A stretch of DNA of 64,000 nucleotides, from NCBI GenBank assembly GCA_029243485.1, contig JAQWRY010000073.1:1-64000 (forward strand). Direction: 5' to 3'. The notes beneath the pieces are model-generated. The model worked only from the letters and a program-made list of their open reading frames with translations, was not told the DNA's origin and did no database searches. The position numbers and the translations under genes are program-made. Below are positions 16,590 through 25,896 of the stretch, piece by piece; position 1 is the stretch's first letter; each line of letters begins with the position of its first letter. The DNA is from Candidatus Binatia bacterium (GTDB lineage: Bacteria > Desulfobacterota > Binatia > UBA12015).

Positions 16590-18127
16590 GTCGTCGGTCG
16601 TAACAGGACGGCCTGAAGTGTGTCGAGTGCCCCGGTGAAGACCGCGCCCTCTCCCGCTCCATCGCTCGAGACTTCGACCGTGGTGTCCGGTGGGAACCCG
16701 ACGGCGGCAGCTGTCTCCTCGAAATTGATCAAGATGATCCGTGCGTCGCCGTCGACGGAGCGGCGATAGCCGAGGACGCCGCGGGGAAGGTCGTCGAGCA
16801 GTTCGAAGTCGCCTGCGGAGAGCGCGGGTGAGGCGCGCCGGGCCGTGAGCAAGCGGCGGTAGAGCTGAAGCATGGAGTCGGGCGATTCGCTCTCCGCCTC
16901 GACGTTCCGCAGATCGGCGTCTGGGGGCAGAGGCAGCCAGGCGGGATCGGGCCAGCCGTGTCCGGCGGCGCGCGTCCACGGCAGGGGAGCACGGCAGCCA
17001 TCGCGCCCGCCGGGATCGACCACGCGGTCCGCCGGTACCACCGCATCTTCGAGGCCGAGCTCTTCGCCCATGTATAGGAACGGAGTGCCGCGCAAGGTGA
17101 GAAGGAGAAGCGCTGCGGCGCGCGACCGCGGCTCGCTGCCGAGCCGCGTCCGGTGGCGCGGCCAATCGTGATTCGACAGGACCCAAGTCGGCCAGGCACC
17201 GACCGGGTCGAAGGCGGCCGCGACCTCTTCGAGACAGTCGCGCCACTTTTCGGCCTTCCACTTGAGGAACATCGGCGGGAAGTTGAACGAGAGGTGAAGG
17301 CCGGCGCCGTCCGCGTAGTACGGCGCGATCTTCTGGGTGTCCATTAAGAAGACCTCGCCCACGATCATTCGCTCGCCCGGATAGGAGTCGAGGAGTCGTC
17401 GAATGCCCCGGAGGTGCTCGATCGTGCGTGGGTCGTCGTTCAGTGCGCAGTGCGGGATCTTTGCGACGCGGTCTGCGACGTCGAGGAGGGCAGGGTCCTT
17501 CCCGATGTTGTGCACGACGTCGGCGCGGAAGCCGTCGACACCTCGATCGAGCCAGAATCGGAGGGTGTCGTGCATGGCGGCCACGACGTCGGGATTCTCC
17601 CAGTTCAGGTCGGGCTGTTCTGCGAGGAACGAATGCAGCCAGTACTGGCCGGAGGCCTCATCGAGGGTCCAGGCCGGGCCGCCGTCGGAGAAGGCGCTGG
17701 TCCAGTTGTTGGGCGGCGAGCCGTCGGGTTTCGGGTCGCGCCAGACGTACCAGCTACGTTTCGCAGCGTCGCGCGAGGAGCGCGAATCCAGGAACCAGGG
17801 ATGATCGCTGGAGGTGTGCGAGGGGACCCAGTCGAGGATCACTCTGAGGTTTCGCGCGTGAGCCGACTCGACCAGCGCATCGAGGTCGGCAAGCGTGCCG
17901 AAGACCGGATCGATGTCGCAATAGTCGGAGACGTCGTACCCAAAGTCGCGCATCGGTGAGCGAAAGATCGGAGACAGCCAAAGGGCATCCGCGCCGAGGC
18001 CGGCGATGTGGTCGAGGTGCTGGCGGATCCCCTCGAGTTCCCCGACGCCGTCGCCGTTCGAGTCCGCAAACGAGCGCGGATAAATCTGATAGACTACCGC
18101 GCGTTTCCACCAAGGCTGGCCGCCCAC
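16586..18127 (-). CDS. GH13 alpha-glucosidase
   Basis: A 513-aa glycoside hydrolase. I start it at GTG 18127, which has GAGGA eight bases upstream and lies 10 bp after the P450 stop; the longer open frame to 18325 is a shadow of the P450. Family 13 signatures are intact: VVYQIYPRSF at the start, nucleophile Asp203 (GFRAD), acid/base Glu258 (VGEVF), and Asp321 (SNHDWPR). The domain order (barrel plus C-terminal beta domain) fits oligo-1,6-glucosidase or alpha-glucosidase. There is no signal peptide, so it acts in the cytoplasm on imported sugars or a glucoside. Operon position between a P450 and a lipid-binding-fold gene is unusual. Confidence 0.92.
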   Translation of the reverse strand: MGGQPWWKRAVVYQIYPRSFADSNGDGVGELEGIRQHLDHIAGLGADALWLSPIFRSPMRDFGYDVSDYCDIDPVFGTLADLDALVESAHARNLRVILDWVPSHTSSDHPWFLDSRSSRDAAKRSWYVWRDPKPDGSPPNNWTSAFSDGGPAWTLDEASGQYWLHSFLAEQPDLNWENPDVVAAMHDTLRFWLDRGVDGFRADVVHNIGKDPALLDVADRVAKIPHCALNDDPRTIEHLRGIRRLLDSYPGERMIVGEVFLMDTQKIAPYYADGAGLHLSFNFPPMFLKWKAEKWRDCLEEVAAAFDPVGAWPTWVLSNHDWPRHRTRLGSEPRSRAAALLLLTLRGTPFLYMGEELGLEDAVVPADRVVDPGGRDGCRAPLPWTRAAGHGWPDPAWLPLPPDADLRNVEAESESPDSMLQLYRRLLTARRASPALSAGDFELLDDLPRGVLGYRRSVDGDARIILINFEETAAAVGFPPDTTVEVSSDGAGEGAVFTGALDTLQAVLLRPTT

Positions 18128-18137
18128 CGGCTCGTCC

Positions 18138-19427
18138 TCAGGCGGCCTTCGGCGTGAACTCGCAGGACAGGTGCTTGATGCCGTGGATGAAGTTCGACGC
18201 GAGGCGATCGGGCTCGCCGTTGATCTGCAGATCCGGGAGGCGCTGGAAGAGCTCGCGGAAGAAGACGGTGATCTCTCGTCGCGCCAGGTTGGCGCCGAGG
18301 CAGAAGTGCGGCCCGGGGCCGCCATAGCCGACGTGCTCGTTGGGGGTGCGAAGAACGTCGAAGCCGTAGGGGTTGTCGAACACGAGCTCGTCGCGGTTGC
18401 CCGAGTTGTAGAAGAGGATGACCTTCTCCCCCTTCTCGAGCTTCTGGCCGCCGAGCTCGCAGTCCTGGGTCGTCGTGCGGCGCATGAAGATGACAGGCGA
18501 GGCCCAACGCACGATCTCCTCGACCGCGGTCGGCGCGACCCGGTCGAAGTCTCCCTGGAAGAGCGCTCGCTGCTCCGGGTAGTCGCACAGCGCCTTCATT
18601 CCGTGGCTGATGGAGTTGCGGGTCGTTTCGTTGCCGGCGACGACGAGCAAGATGAAGAAGCTTCCCATGTCTTCATCGCTCATCTTGTCCCCGTCGACGT
18701 CGGCGTGAACTAGGGCCGACGTGATGTCGTCGGTCGGATTCTCGAGCCGGAGCTTTCTCATGTCCTTCATCAGAGCGACGAGGTCGGCGCCCGCACCGAG
18801 GAGCGCGGGGATGATCTGCGTCGGATCGGCGACGTACTCGGGGTCACCGGCTCCGAGGATGATGTTGGTCTTCTCGAAGACGAACGCGTGTTGGCTTTTC
18901 GGAATGCCGAGCATGTCGCACACGATACGGATGGGGAACGGCGCGGAGAGGTCGGTTACGAAGTCGCACTCGCCCTTCTCGGAAACGGCACCGATGATCT
19001 CGGCGGCGGCGTGTTCGACGTCATGTGAGACGCGCGCGAGCTGCTTGGGCGTGAAGCCCGACGAGACGAGCTTTCGCAGCCGCTGGTGGCCGGGGTCGTC
19101 CATGTTGATCATGCCGCCGAAGAACTCGAGGAACGGTGGCGGTAGGTTCGGGATGCTGGTCGCTCCCTCGCGCGAACAGAAGATCTCGGGATTGCGGCTC
19201 GCCTTGAGAATGTCTGCATGACGCGACACGGCCCAGTAACCCGCACCGGGCGGCACGATCCCCACGCTGAGTTCCGAGTAGTCGAGTTCCTTGTGGAACG
19301 ACATGGGGCGTTCTCGGCGGAGCATCTGGAAGGCGCCTTCGCGCTCCGCCCACGGCCGCACCCAGAATTCGGGAGCGGAGAGATCGATCTCCTCCAGAGT
19401 AAGAGCTTCCACGGGCTGCATAGGCAT
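18138..19427 (-). CDS. Cytochrome P450
   Basis: A 429-aa soluble P450; the ATG at 19427 has AGGAG six bases upstream. Key sites: I-helix AGNETT (264-269), ExxR at Glu304-Arg307, and heme loop GGPGPHFCLG with ligand Cys376. Overall style (short C-terminal region, CLGANLARREI) is that of bacterial CYPs acting on terpenes, steroids or alkyl chains, such as the CYP124/125/142 group, but the subfamily is not certain. No ferredoxin gene is next to it. It heads an operon with GH13 and SRPBCC genes, and it resembles the P450 at 48804. Confidence 0.94.
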   Translation of the reverse strand: MPMQPVEALTLEEIDLSAPEFWVRPWAEREGAFQMLRRERPMSFHKELDYSELSVGIVPPGAGYWAVSRHADILKASRNPEIFCSREGATSIPNLPPPFLEFFGGMINMDDPGHQRLRKLVSSGFTPKQLARVSHDVEHAAAEIIGAVSEKGECDFVTDLSAPFPIRIVCDMLGIPKSQHAFVFEKTNIILGAGDPEYVADPTQIIPALLGAGADLVALMKDMRKLRLENPTDDITSALVHADVDGDKMSDEDMGSFFILLVVAGNETTRNSISHGMKALCDYPEQRALFQGDFDRVAPTAVEEIVRWASPVIFMRRTTTQDCELGGQKLEKGEKVILFYNSGNRDELVFDNPYGFDVLRTPNEHVGYGGPGPHFCLGANLARREITVFFRELFQRLPDLQINGEPDRLASNFIHGIKHLSCEFTPKAA

Positions 19428-19595
19428 GTTCTCCTGCGAGGTTCCTGGCCCGACGTCGGGCGCTCCCAGGACACCTACGGGCCGAGCGGTCGCTCGCCAA
19501 GGGCCATGGGCAATTTTTGAGCAAACGGCCGTTCTGACTGACCGATGGGTTGCTCGACCGGGCCCATCGGCCCGGCTTCGTGCTAGAATGCGGGA

Positions 19596-20807
19596 ATGAT
19601 CAGTCGACGACGGTTCAACCAGCTCGGCGCAGTGGGGATTGCTTCCCTGGCCCTTGCGAAAACCGGTGCTCGCGCCGCTGCGAAGCCGCGCACGGTGGAC
19701 GATTTCAGCTACTCGGACGCGCCGGCACGTCCGGTCGCGCTCGCGGGTGTGCCGCGTGGCTCGGATGCTGATGCGACGACGCAGGCCGTCCGGAAGGCCG
19801 CCCTGGCCGCGACCGACTTCTCGTGGCTGAGCCGCGGCGATTCGGTGTTGATCAAAGTGGTCTGCAATTCGGGGAACGACTACCCGGCAACGACGGATCC
19901 TCTCGCCGTTCACGCGATGGTGACCTTGCTGAAGGAGAGGGGTGCCGGGCGAGTGATGGTCGGCGACATGTCCGGCGTGCAGTTCCTCCGCTTCAGCAAG
20001 GACCGTCTCTCGGGGAGCAGTCGCGAGTTGATGACGGGCAACGGACTCGTCGGCGCCGCGCAGGATGCGGGAGCCGAGGTCGTTGCGTTCGAGGAGGCTG
20101 GGTGGGACGGCTTCTTCGAGGAAACCCCGGCCGAGGGCGAGAACTGGGCACGGCCGCTCATGATGCCGAACGTCCTGCTCGAGTCCGACCACGTGATCCT
20201 GATGCCGCGTTGCTCGCGTCATGTCCTGGCGGGTAGCACTCTGGGGTTGAAGGCGGCCGTCGGCTGGTGGCGTCACGATTCGCGGCTCGAGTACCACCAC
20301 GATGCGGCGAGCTTCTCGAAGAAGACCGCGGAGTCGAACACAGCACCAAGCTTGCTCGCGAAACAGCGCCTCGTGCTGAGCAGCGCGACGAAGGTGCTCA
20401 CGACCTTCGGCCCCGATGAGGGCTACATCGCCGAACCCGACACCGGCCTGGTCATGGCGAGCCCTTCGGTCGTCGCGCACGACATGGCCTCGCTGGCCTG
20501 GCTTCTAGACAACCAGCAAACGGCGACCCCGGCCGAGGCGCGCGAAGGCGTGATGAACGACCCGAACCAGAGCGAGCTCGTCGTGAACGTCATCAATCGC
20601 TTCATCAATTTCTGGCTCGACGGCGGCCTCTCGAGTCCCTTCACCGCACAGACCCTCGAGCGCTACGACCTCGACACGATCTGGGATGATAGAGTTCTCG
20701 CACGGGCGTTCGAAATCTCGGGCGGCGTGCCGCATATCGAGTACGAAGCGCTGGACGTCCCGGACGCCTTACAGTCCCGGCTTTCGGGGGCCACGGTTCT
20801 CAGCTGA
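19596..20807 (+). CDS. Tat-exported DUF362 family protein
   Basis: A 403-aa protein beginning MISRRRFNQLG with an Ala-rich hydrophobic run, a Tat signal. The body fits DUF362: an early VLIKVVCNSG motif followed by ATTDPLAVHAMVTLL, GAGRVMVGDMSG, and a long middle region ending LGLKAAVGWW. DUF362 proteins often accompany iron-sulfur or cofactor-dependent systems, and no reaction is established. No ferredoxin cysteine cluster is present in this copy. It is followed 73 bp later by the amidohydrolase. Confidence 0.82.
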   Translation: MISRRRFNQLGAVGIASLALAKTGARAAAKPRTVDDFSYSDAPARPVALAGVPRGSDADATTQAVRKAALAATDFSWLSRGDSVLIKVVCNSGNDYPATTDPLAVHAMVTLLKERGAGRVMVGDMSGVQFLRFSKDRLSGSSRELMTGNGLVGAAQDAGAEVVAFEEAGWDGFFEETPAEGENWARPLMMPNVLLESDHVILMPRCSRHVLAGSTLGLKAAVGWWRHDSRLEYHHDAASFSKKTAESNTAPSLLAKQRLVLSSATKVLTTFGPDEGYIAEPDTGLVMASPSVVAHDMASLAWLLDNQQTATPAEAREGVMNDPNQSELVVNVINRFINFWLDGGLSSPFTAQTLERYDLDTIWDDRVLARAFEISGGVPHIEYEALDVPDALQSRLSGATVLS

Positions 20808-20879
20808 GCCGCAGACACATCCCGCTTTGCATTCGGGGGGCAGGCTCCTAGTCTAGGTTCTGCGGAGGGAGACCGTTCC

Positions 20880-22604
20880 ATGGAGAAATTCGATCTGGTG
20901 ATTCGCGGCGGCACGCTCGTCGATGGCACGGGCGGCGACCCGGTCGAGGGCGACGTCGCGATTCAGGGCGGCGTCATCGCGGAAATTGGGAAGGTCGCAG
21001 GGCAGGGCCGCGAAGAGATCGACGCCCGTGACCTCCTGGTCACGCCGGGCTTCGTCGACATCCACACCCATTACGACGGCCAGGCCGTTTGGGGCCCACG
21101 GCTGACGCCGTCGTCCTGGCACGGTGTCACGACGGTCGTCACGGGGAACTGCGGTGTCGGATTCGCGCCGTGTCGCCCGAACGATCACGATCTTCTGGTC
21201 AAGCTGATGGAGGGAGTCGAGGATATCCCGGCTGTCGTGTTGGCCGAGGGCCTCGATTGGAGTTGGGAAAGTTTCGGGGAGTTCCTGGATCGACTCGAAA
21301 CCCAGCCGCACGATATCGATTTCGCAACGCAAGCGCCGCACGGCGCGATTCGCGTGTACGCGATGGGAGAGCGCGGAGCCGACCGCGAGCCGGCCACGCC
21401 TGACGACATCGCCGTGATGGCGCGTCTCGCGCGCGAGGCCGTCGAGGCGGGCGCGCTGGGCTTCACCACGTCCCGTACGCTGAACCACCGGAGCAGTGAC
21501 GGTCGCCCGACGCCGACGCTCACGGCCGAAGAGGACGAGCTTCTCGGCATCGCGATGGCGCTCAAGGATTCCGGGCGCGGCGTGCTGCAGGTCGTGTCGG
21601 ACTTCGCCGATGCGAAGGCCGAGTTCGGGATGCTCCGCCGCCTCGTCGAGCAATCGGGACGACCGCTCTCGATGAGCATCGTCCAAGATGACCGTCGCCC
21701 GAACCAGTGGCGCGACCTGATCAGTTGGATCGGCGAGGCGACCGACGCGGGACTGCCCATGAAGGGGCAGGTCTGTGGCCGCCCGGTAGGCATCGTCCTC
21801 GGGCTGGAGTGCACGCTGAACCCGTTCCTGCTTCACGCCGCCTACCGCGAGATCGGGCGTTTGCCGCTCGCCGAAAAGGTCGCGCGGATGCGAGACCCTG
21901 AAGTGCGCCGTTCGATCCTCGGTGAGAAGCCGTCGGCGGAGAACGGATTCCTGCACAACATGCTGACGAACTTCGAGCGGATCTTCGAGCTGGGCGACCC
22001 CCCGAACTACGAGCCGCGTGTCGAGGACAGCATCGCTGGCAAGGCGCAGGCGGCCGGACTCGCGCCGATCGAGTGGGTCTACGACCGCTTCCTCGAGAAC
22101 GACGGGCACACGCTGCTGTATCTCCCGTTCCTGAACTACGCGGACAAGTCCCTCGAGCCCTCCCTCGAGATGATGAAGCATGCGGACACGGTCCTCGGTC
22201 TCGGTGACGGGGGTGCTCACCTGGGTACGATTTCGGACGCGAGTTTCCCGACGACCATGCTCACCTTCTGGACGCGCGACCGCACGCGCGGCGACAAGCT
22301 GTCGGTCCCGTTCGTGGTTCGCGCACATACCCACGAGACGGCCGCTGCGGTGGGCCTGCGCGACCGCGGGCTGCTTGCTCGGGGATATAAGGCCGACGTA
22401 AACCTGATCGACTACGACGCGTTGACGCTGCGCCCGCCGCACGTCGTTCACGATCTGCCGTCCGGCGGACGGCGGCTCGTGCAGACGGCGGAGGGGTACC
22501 GCGCCACACTGGTCTCGGGGCAGGTGATCTACCGCGACGGTCAACCGACCGACGCGTTGCCGGGCAAACTGATCCGCGGCGCTCAGTCGCGACCCGTTAC
22601 GTGA
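20880..22604 (+). CDS. D-aminoacylase / amidohydrolase-3 family metal hydrolase
   Basis: A 574-aa cytoplasmic enzyme with a GGAGGGAGA site before its ATG. It has the amidohydrolase layout: beta-sandwich start (LVIRGGTLVDGTG), metal-binding H-x-H at His62 and His64 (DIHTHYDGQ), a GNCGVG segment, late GLGDGGAHLG and a closing sandwich (GYKADVNLIDYD). These match N-acyl-D-amino-acid deacylases. In related catabolic clusters, members often act on other amides or cyclic substrates. It forms a tight rightward operon with the TauD-like and LLM genes. Confidence 0.88.
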   Translation: MEKFDLVIRGGTLVDGTGGDPVEGDVAIQGGVIAEIGKVAGQGREEIDARDLLVTPGFVDIHTHYDGQAVWGPRLTPSSWHGVTTVVTGNCGVGFAPCRPNDHDLLVKLMEGVEDIPAVVLAEGLDWSWESFGEFLDRLETQPHDIDFATQAPHGAIRVYAMGERGADREPATPDDIAVMARLAREAVEAGALGFTTSRTLNHRSSDGRPTPTLTAEEDELLGIAMALKDSGRGVLQVVSDFADAKAEFGMLRRLVEQSGRPLSMSIVQDDRRPNQWRDLISWIGEATDAGLPMKGQVCGRPVGIVLGLECTLNPFLLHAAYREIGRLPLAEKVARMRDPEVRRSILGEKPSAENGFLHNMLTNFERIFELGDPPNYEPRVEDSIAGKAQAAGLAPIEWVYDRFLENDGHTLLYLPFLNYADKSLEPSLEMMKHADTVLGLGDGGAHLGTISDASFPTTMLTFWTRDRTRGDKLSVPFVVRAHTHETAAAVGLRDRGLLARGYKADVNLIDYDALTLRPPHVVHDLPSGGRRLVQTAEGYRATLVSGQVIYRDGQPTDALPGKLIRGAQSRPVT

Positions 22605-22617
22605 GCAGGAGAGTCGA

Positions 22618-23646
22618 ATGACGACCGAGCCCCGAATCCTGGAGGCCGCGAGCGAATGGCACGCGGACGATGTTGCCGACGAAGCGAAGTGGATCGTCCG
22701 TTTCGATGACGCGGAGGTCGAGGAACTCGACGCGGCACTACGCCACGCGCTCCGCAATGCGGGCGACCTCCTCGACATCGATCGTGCCGCGTTTCCGTTG
22801 CCGGGCCTTTCGGCTCGCTTGAAGGACGTCGAACGAGAGCTGATCGAGGGGCGCGGATTCGTCCTTCTCCGAGGCATCCCGCGAGAGCGCTACACCCAGG
22901 CGGAGATGGAGACCCTGTACTGGGGTATCGGAATGCACCTCGGCCGACCGTGGCCACAGAACAACAAGGGTCATCTCCTCGGCGACGTCCTCGACCAGGG
23001 GAAGACCGGTGCCGAGAGCAACTCGCGGGGAAACGAGATCGGTGGGGCAACGCCGTTCCCGTATCACTCCGACGGATCCGATCTGGTGGGCCTCATGTGT
23101 TTGCAGAAGGCGCAGAGTGGGGGCCTTTCGACGGTCGCGAACGCGGTTTCGATTCACAACGATCTGCTCCGTGAACGGCCCGACCTCGTGGCGGAGCTCT
23201 ACGGCCCGCTCCCCTACGACTTCCGCGGCGAGCAGCCCGAGGGCGGACGGAAGTGGTACACGATGCCGGCGTTCACCGAGCACGCTGGTCGCCTGTTCGT
23301 TCGCTACATCCGGCCGTACATCCTGTTCTCGCAACGTCACGACGATGCACCGCGGATTTCGGAGAAGCAGGAAGAGGCGATGCGTCGAGTCGACGCGATG
23401 ACGCAGGACCCAGGCTATAACGTCTTCATGGATCTCGAGCCGGGCGACATCCAGTTCGTGAACAACTATCATGTGCTGCACGCACGGACGACGTACGTCG
23501 ACGACCGCGAGAGCGGACAGGTGCGTCACTTGAAGCGTCTGTGGCTCGAGACCGAAGTGCTCGACGATCGGCCGCCGCTGTTCCGCAACAACGTGGGCTC
23601 CGATTGGGGCAAGAACCGAACGGTCAGTCGGATCGGCGTGAACTAA
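22618..23646 (+). CDS. TauD/TfdA family Fe(II)/2-oxoglutarate dioxygenase
   Basis: A 342-aa oxygenase starting 13 bp after the amidohydrolase, with an AGGAGAG site. The facial triad is His150 and Asp152 (PYHSDGSD) and a distal His in NNYHVLHAR (His288 by spacing); Arg307 in RHLKRLW is placed for 2-oxoglutarate. This branch hydroxylates a carbon next to a heteroatom or in a side chain and releases CO2 and succinate. Its position between a hydrolase and an LLM oxidoreductase suggests a shared degradation pathway. Confidence 0.88.
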   Translation: MTTEPRILEAASEWHADDVADEAKWIVRFDDAEVEELDAALRHALRNAGDLLDIDRAAFPLPGLSARLKDVERELIEGRGFVLLRGIPRERYTQAEMETLYWGIGMHLGRPWPQNNKGHLLGDVLDQGKTGAESNSRGNEIGGATPFPYHSDGSDLVGLMCLQKAQSGGLSTVANAVSIHNDLLRERPDLVAELYGPLPYDFRGEQPEGGRKWYTMPAFTEHAGRLFVRYIRPYILFSQRHDDAPRISEKQEEAMRRVDAMTQDPGYNVFMDLEPGDIQFVNNYHVLHARTTYVDDRESGQVRHLKRLWLETEVLDDRPPLFRNNVGSDWGKNRTVSRIGVN

Positions 23647-23701
23647 GGGGCCTGATGAGGGCTGGCTGCGGGGAGCGGGTCCTTCCGGTAGGGCATCTTC
23701 G

Positions 23702-24580
23702 ATGAAGATCAGCATCTGCGTCCCTTACGCCAAGCCCGAGTACAACCGCGCGACGACCCTCGACTGGTGTCGCATGGCCGACGAAGGCCCGTTCGAGAGC
23801 CTGGGTTGCGGCGAGCGCATCATCTCGCACACCCAGGACATGCGGGTGATCCTCTCCGCTGCGGCCGCACTGACGCAGCGCGTGAAGATCGTTCCGTCGC
23901 TGTACATCCTGCCGATGCACTCGGCGGTGCGCGTCGCGAAAGAGCTCGCGACGATGGACGTCCTCTCAGAGGGCCGGGTGATCGCCACAGTCGGCGTAGG
24001 CGGCCGCGATCACGACTACCGGGCCGTCGGCTCGCCTTTCGAGAAGCGCCTCAAGCGGCTCGACGAGGGCGTCGCTACGATGAAGAGGACCTGGGCCGGG
24101 GAGCCGCCGTTCGAGGGGACCGATCCGGTGGGGCCGGTCCCGTTCCAGAAGGGCGGGCCGCCGGTCTGGTCGGGGGCCATGAACCCGAAATCGATCGCCC
24201 GCTCGGCGAAATGGGCCGACGGTCTCTACGGCTTCACGATGAACGGCGACGCGGGGCCGGCGCGCCAGCAGTTCCAACTCGCGCTCGAGGCCTGGAAGGC
24301 GCAAGGGCGGGGGCGTCCGTACCTCGCCACTGGTTTCTGGTGTTGTCTGGCCGACGACGCCGACGCGCGGCTCAAGAAGTACGTTTACGACTACCTCAAG
24401 ATCGCCGGCGACGAGATCGGGAAGGCCGTCGCCGACATGATGTACACGTCGAATGAAGACGCCGTCAGGCGGTGTCTCGACGCTCTCGAGGAAGAAAGTT
24501 GTGACGAGTGTTTTCTCGTTCCCGCGACCGCCGAGTTGGTCGAGGTCGAGCGCCTCGCTGAAATTGTCGTGAAGCGTTAG
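23702..24580 (+). CDS. LLM-class flavin-dependent (probably F420) oxidoreductase
   Basis: A 292-aa luciferase-like barrel. Typical segments are the opening MKISICVPYAKPEY, RVKIVPSLYILPMHSAVRVA, VGVGGRDHDYRAVG and a closing helical region. F420-binding branches have this compact size and lack the long FMN insertion. Likely reaction: hydride transfer with F420 on an alcohol, alkene or cyclic substrate. It ends the operon begun at 20880; an inverted-repeat cluster follows it. Confidence 0.85.
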   Translation: MKISICVPYAKPEYNRATTLDWCRMADEGPFESLGCGERIISHTQDMRVILSAAAALTQRVKIVPSLYILPMHSAVRVAKELATMDVLSEGRVIATVGVGGRDHDYRAVGSPFEKRLKRLDEGVATMKRTWAGEPPFEGTDPVGPVPFQKGGPPVWSGAMNPKSIARSAKWADGLYGFTMNGDAGPARQQFQLALEAWKAQGRGRPYLATGFWCCLADDADARLKKYVYDYLKIAGDEIGKAVADMMYTSNEDAVRRCLDALEEESCDECFLVPATAELVEVERLAEIVVKR

Positions 24581-24591
24581 GGGTCTGTCTG

Positions 24592-24660
24592 AATCAATCG
24601 ATTGGTTTCTCCGGTAATCAAACGACCGAATGCGACTAATCGATTGATTGAATCAAACGA
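24592..24660. promoter_or_regulatory. AT-rich cluster of inverted and direct repeats
   Basis: AATCAATCGATT (24592-24603) and its exact reverse complement AATCGATTGATT (24638-24649) face each other across 34 bp; the left arm includes the 10-bp palindrome CAATCGATTG (24595-24604). In addition AATCAAACGA occurs twice in direct orientation (24616-24625 and 24651-24660). The composition is strikingly AT-rich for this genome. It lies in the gap after the LLM gene and upstream of two rightward genes, so a multi-site operator is the best guess. Confidence 0.5.
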
Positions 24661-24731
24661 ATGGTGGTTTTTTATTGCTTGCACCCACACCCTAAGTAGT
24701 CCGCTAATGATCGCGCCAACCAAGGGGGGAA

Positions 24732-24923
24732 ATGATGACCTCGAACGCGATCGCAGACAGATGGCAGTGTGAGTACGCAAAGTCGCTCCGCAAGCTCGCC
24801 GAAAAGGGCGTGCCCCGCGGGCGCAGTGACGAGGCACTCCTCGACATCGTGCGAATCTCGCTTCAGATTGCTCGCGATGCCTTCAAGCGGCTCGAAGGGA
24901 GACGCACCGACATCCACCAGTAG
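24732..24923 (+). CDS. Small hypothetical protein, 63 aa
   Basis: ATGATG at 24732 follows an AAGGGGGGAA site. The predicted protein is mostly helical (YAKSLRKLAEKG, then LLDIVRISLQIARDAFKRLEG) with one Cys and no signal peptide. The good ribosome site, amphipathic helices and position after a regulatory-looking repeat cluster favour a real gene. No family recognised. Confidence 0.5.
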   Translation: MMTSNAIADRWQCEYAKSLRKLAEKGVPRGRSDEALLDIVRISLQIARDAFKRLEGRRTDIHQ

Positions 24924-24995
24924 GCCCGCCATGGGGGAGGGCTCCCGCTCGACGCTTCCAAGCGTTAAGCTCACGTCTCGCAAAGGAGACTACCT

Positions 24996-25799
24996 GTGAG
25001 CAACGACGCGCATTCCCGCCCCTCGGGAGAAACCGAGGAGCTGCTGTACGACCCCGACGTTCCGACTCCGACCCATGGGGAACGGGCCCGGACGTTGGTC
25101 GCGGCGATCAAGACCGGCACCCTGTGCACGATCGCCAAAGAGCCCGCCGGCTATCCCTACGGCTCGTTCGTCACGTTCGCGATGGACGGAGGGGCCCCGG
25201 TGTTCTTCATCAGCGAACTCGCCGAGCACACGAAGAACCTGCGACTCGACGGCCGGGCCTCGCTGCTCGTCGCCGAGGGCGGCGAAGGGGATCCACTCGC
25301 GAATGGGCGCGTTACGCTGCTCGGGGCCTGTCGTCGGCTCGACGACGGACCCGACCGCAATGCCGCAAAGGCCGCGTATCTCGAGGCGCACCCAAACGCC
25401 TCGTATTACATCGACTATTCCGACTTCTCGTTCTGGCGCCTGGACGTCGAGGGCGTGCGCTACATCGGCGGATACGGTCGGATGTCGTGGGTCGATGTTC
25501 CCGACTGGAGCGGTTCGGACTCGGATCCGATCGCCCCGCTTGCGCGGGGGATCATCGATCACATGAACGCCGATCATCAGGAGGCAATGGTGAGCTACTG
25601 CCGCGTCTTCTCGAAGGCGGCCGACACGACAGCGGCTACGATGACGAGTGTCGACCGCTACGGATTCGAGATGTCCGCCGAAACGGGGAAGGGCCCGCGC
25701 CCGATCCGCCTCGCGTTCTCGGCGCCGATTTCGACGTCGGATGAGGCGCGTAACGAGATGGTCGAGCTCGTGCGCCGTGCACGCGCGGCACCGAGCTGA
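24996..25799 (+). CDS. HugZ-like pyridoxamine-phosphate-oxidase-fold protein with DUF2470 domain
   Basis: A 267-aa protein with a GTG start at 24996 preceded by AAAGGAGA. Residues 25-165 form a split-barrel flavin-binding-type domain (TGTLCTIAKEPAGYPYGSFV, RASLLVAEGG), and residues 180-262 match DUF2470 (IIDHMNADHQEAMVSYCR), which contains the heme-contacting His-rich helix of HugZ proteins. HugZ-type proteins bind or degrade heme. Cellular location is cytoplasmic. Whether it degrades heme here is not shown by the sequence. Confidence 0.87.
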   Translation: MSNDAHSRPSGETEELLYDPDVPTPTHGERARTLVAAIKTGTLCTIAKEPAGYPYGSFVTFAMDGGAPVFFISELAEHTKNLRLDGRASLLVAEGGEGDPLANGRVTLLGACRRLDDGPDRNAAKAAYLEAHPNASYYIDYSDFSFWRLDVEGVRYIGGYGRMSWVDVPDWSGSDSDPIAPLARGIIDHMNADHQEAMVSYCRVFSKAADTTAATMTSVDRYGFEMSAETGKGPRPIRLAFSAPISTSDEARNEMVELVRRARAAPS

Positions 25800-25835
25800 C
25801 GCTTTACTGTCTGCGCCTCCTTGAACGTTCGTTTA

Positions 25836-25851
25836 GGTCAATCACTTGACC
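25836..25851. promoter_or_regulatory. 16-bp palindrome upstream of amidohydrolase
   Basis: GGTCAA-TCAC-TTGACC is a perfect 6-bp inverted repeat with a 4-bp centre, 45 bp upstream of the ATG at 25897. Its TTGACC half could double as a -35 element for the downstream gene. It is a candidate operator. Confidence 0.45.
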
Positions 25852-25896
25852 GAATCGGCCTCGATTGCGATCGTCTTCTCGGAGGAGGCTTGTTTA

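Noticed and set aside
20853-22877. 674-aa leftward frame opposite the amidohydrolase
   Set aside because: It mirrors two genes with strong motifs and ribosome sites on the plus strand and has skewed composition; a GC-rich antisense frame.
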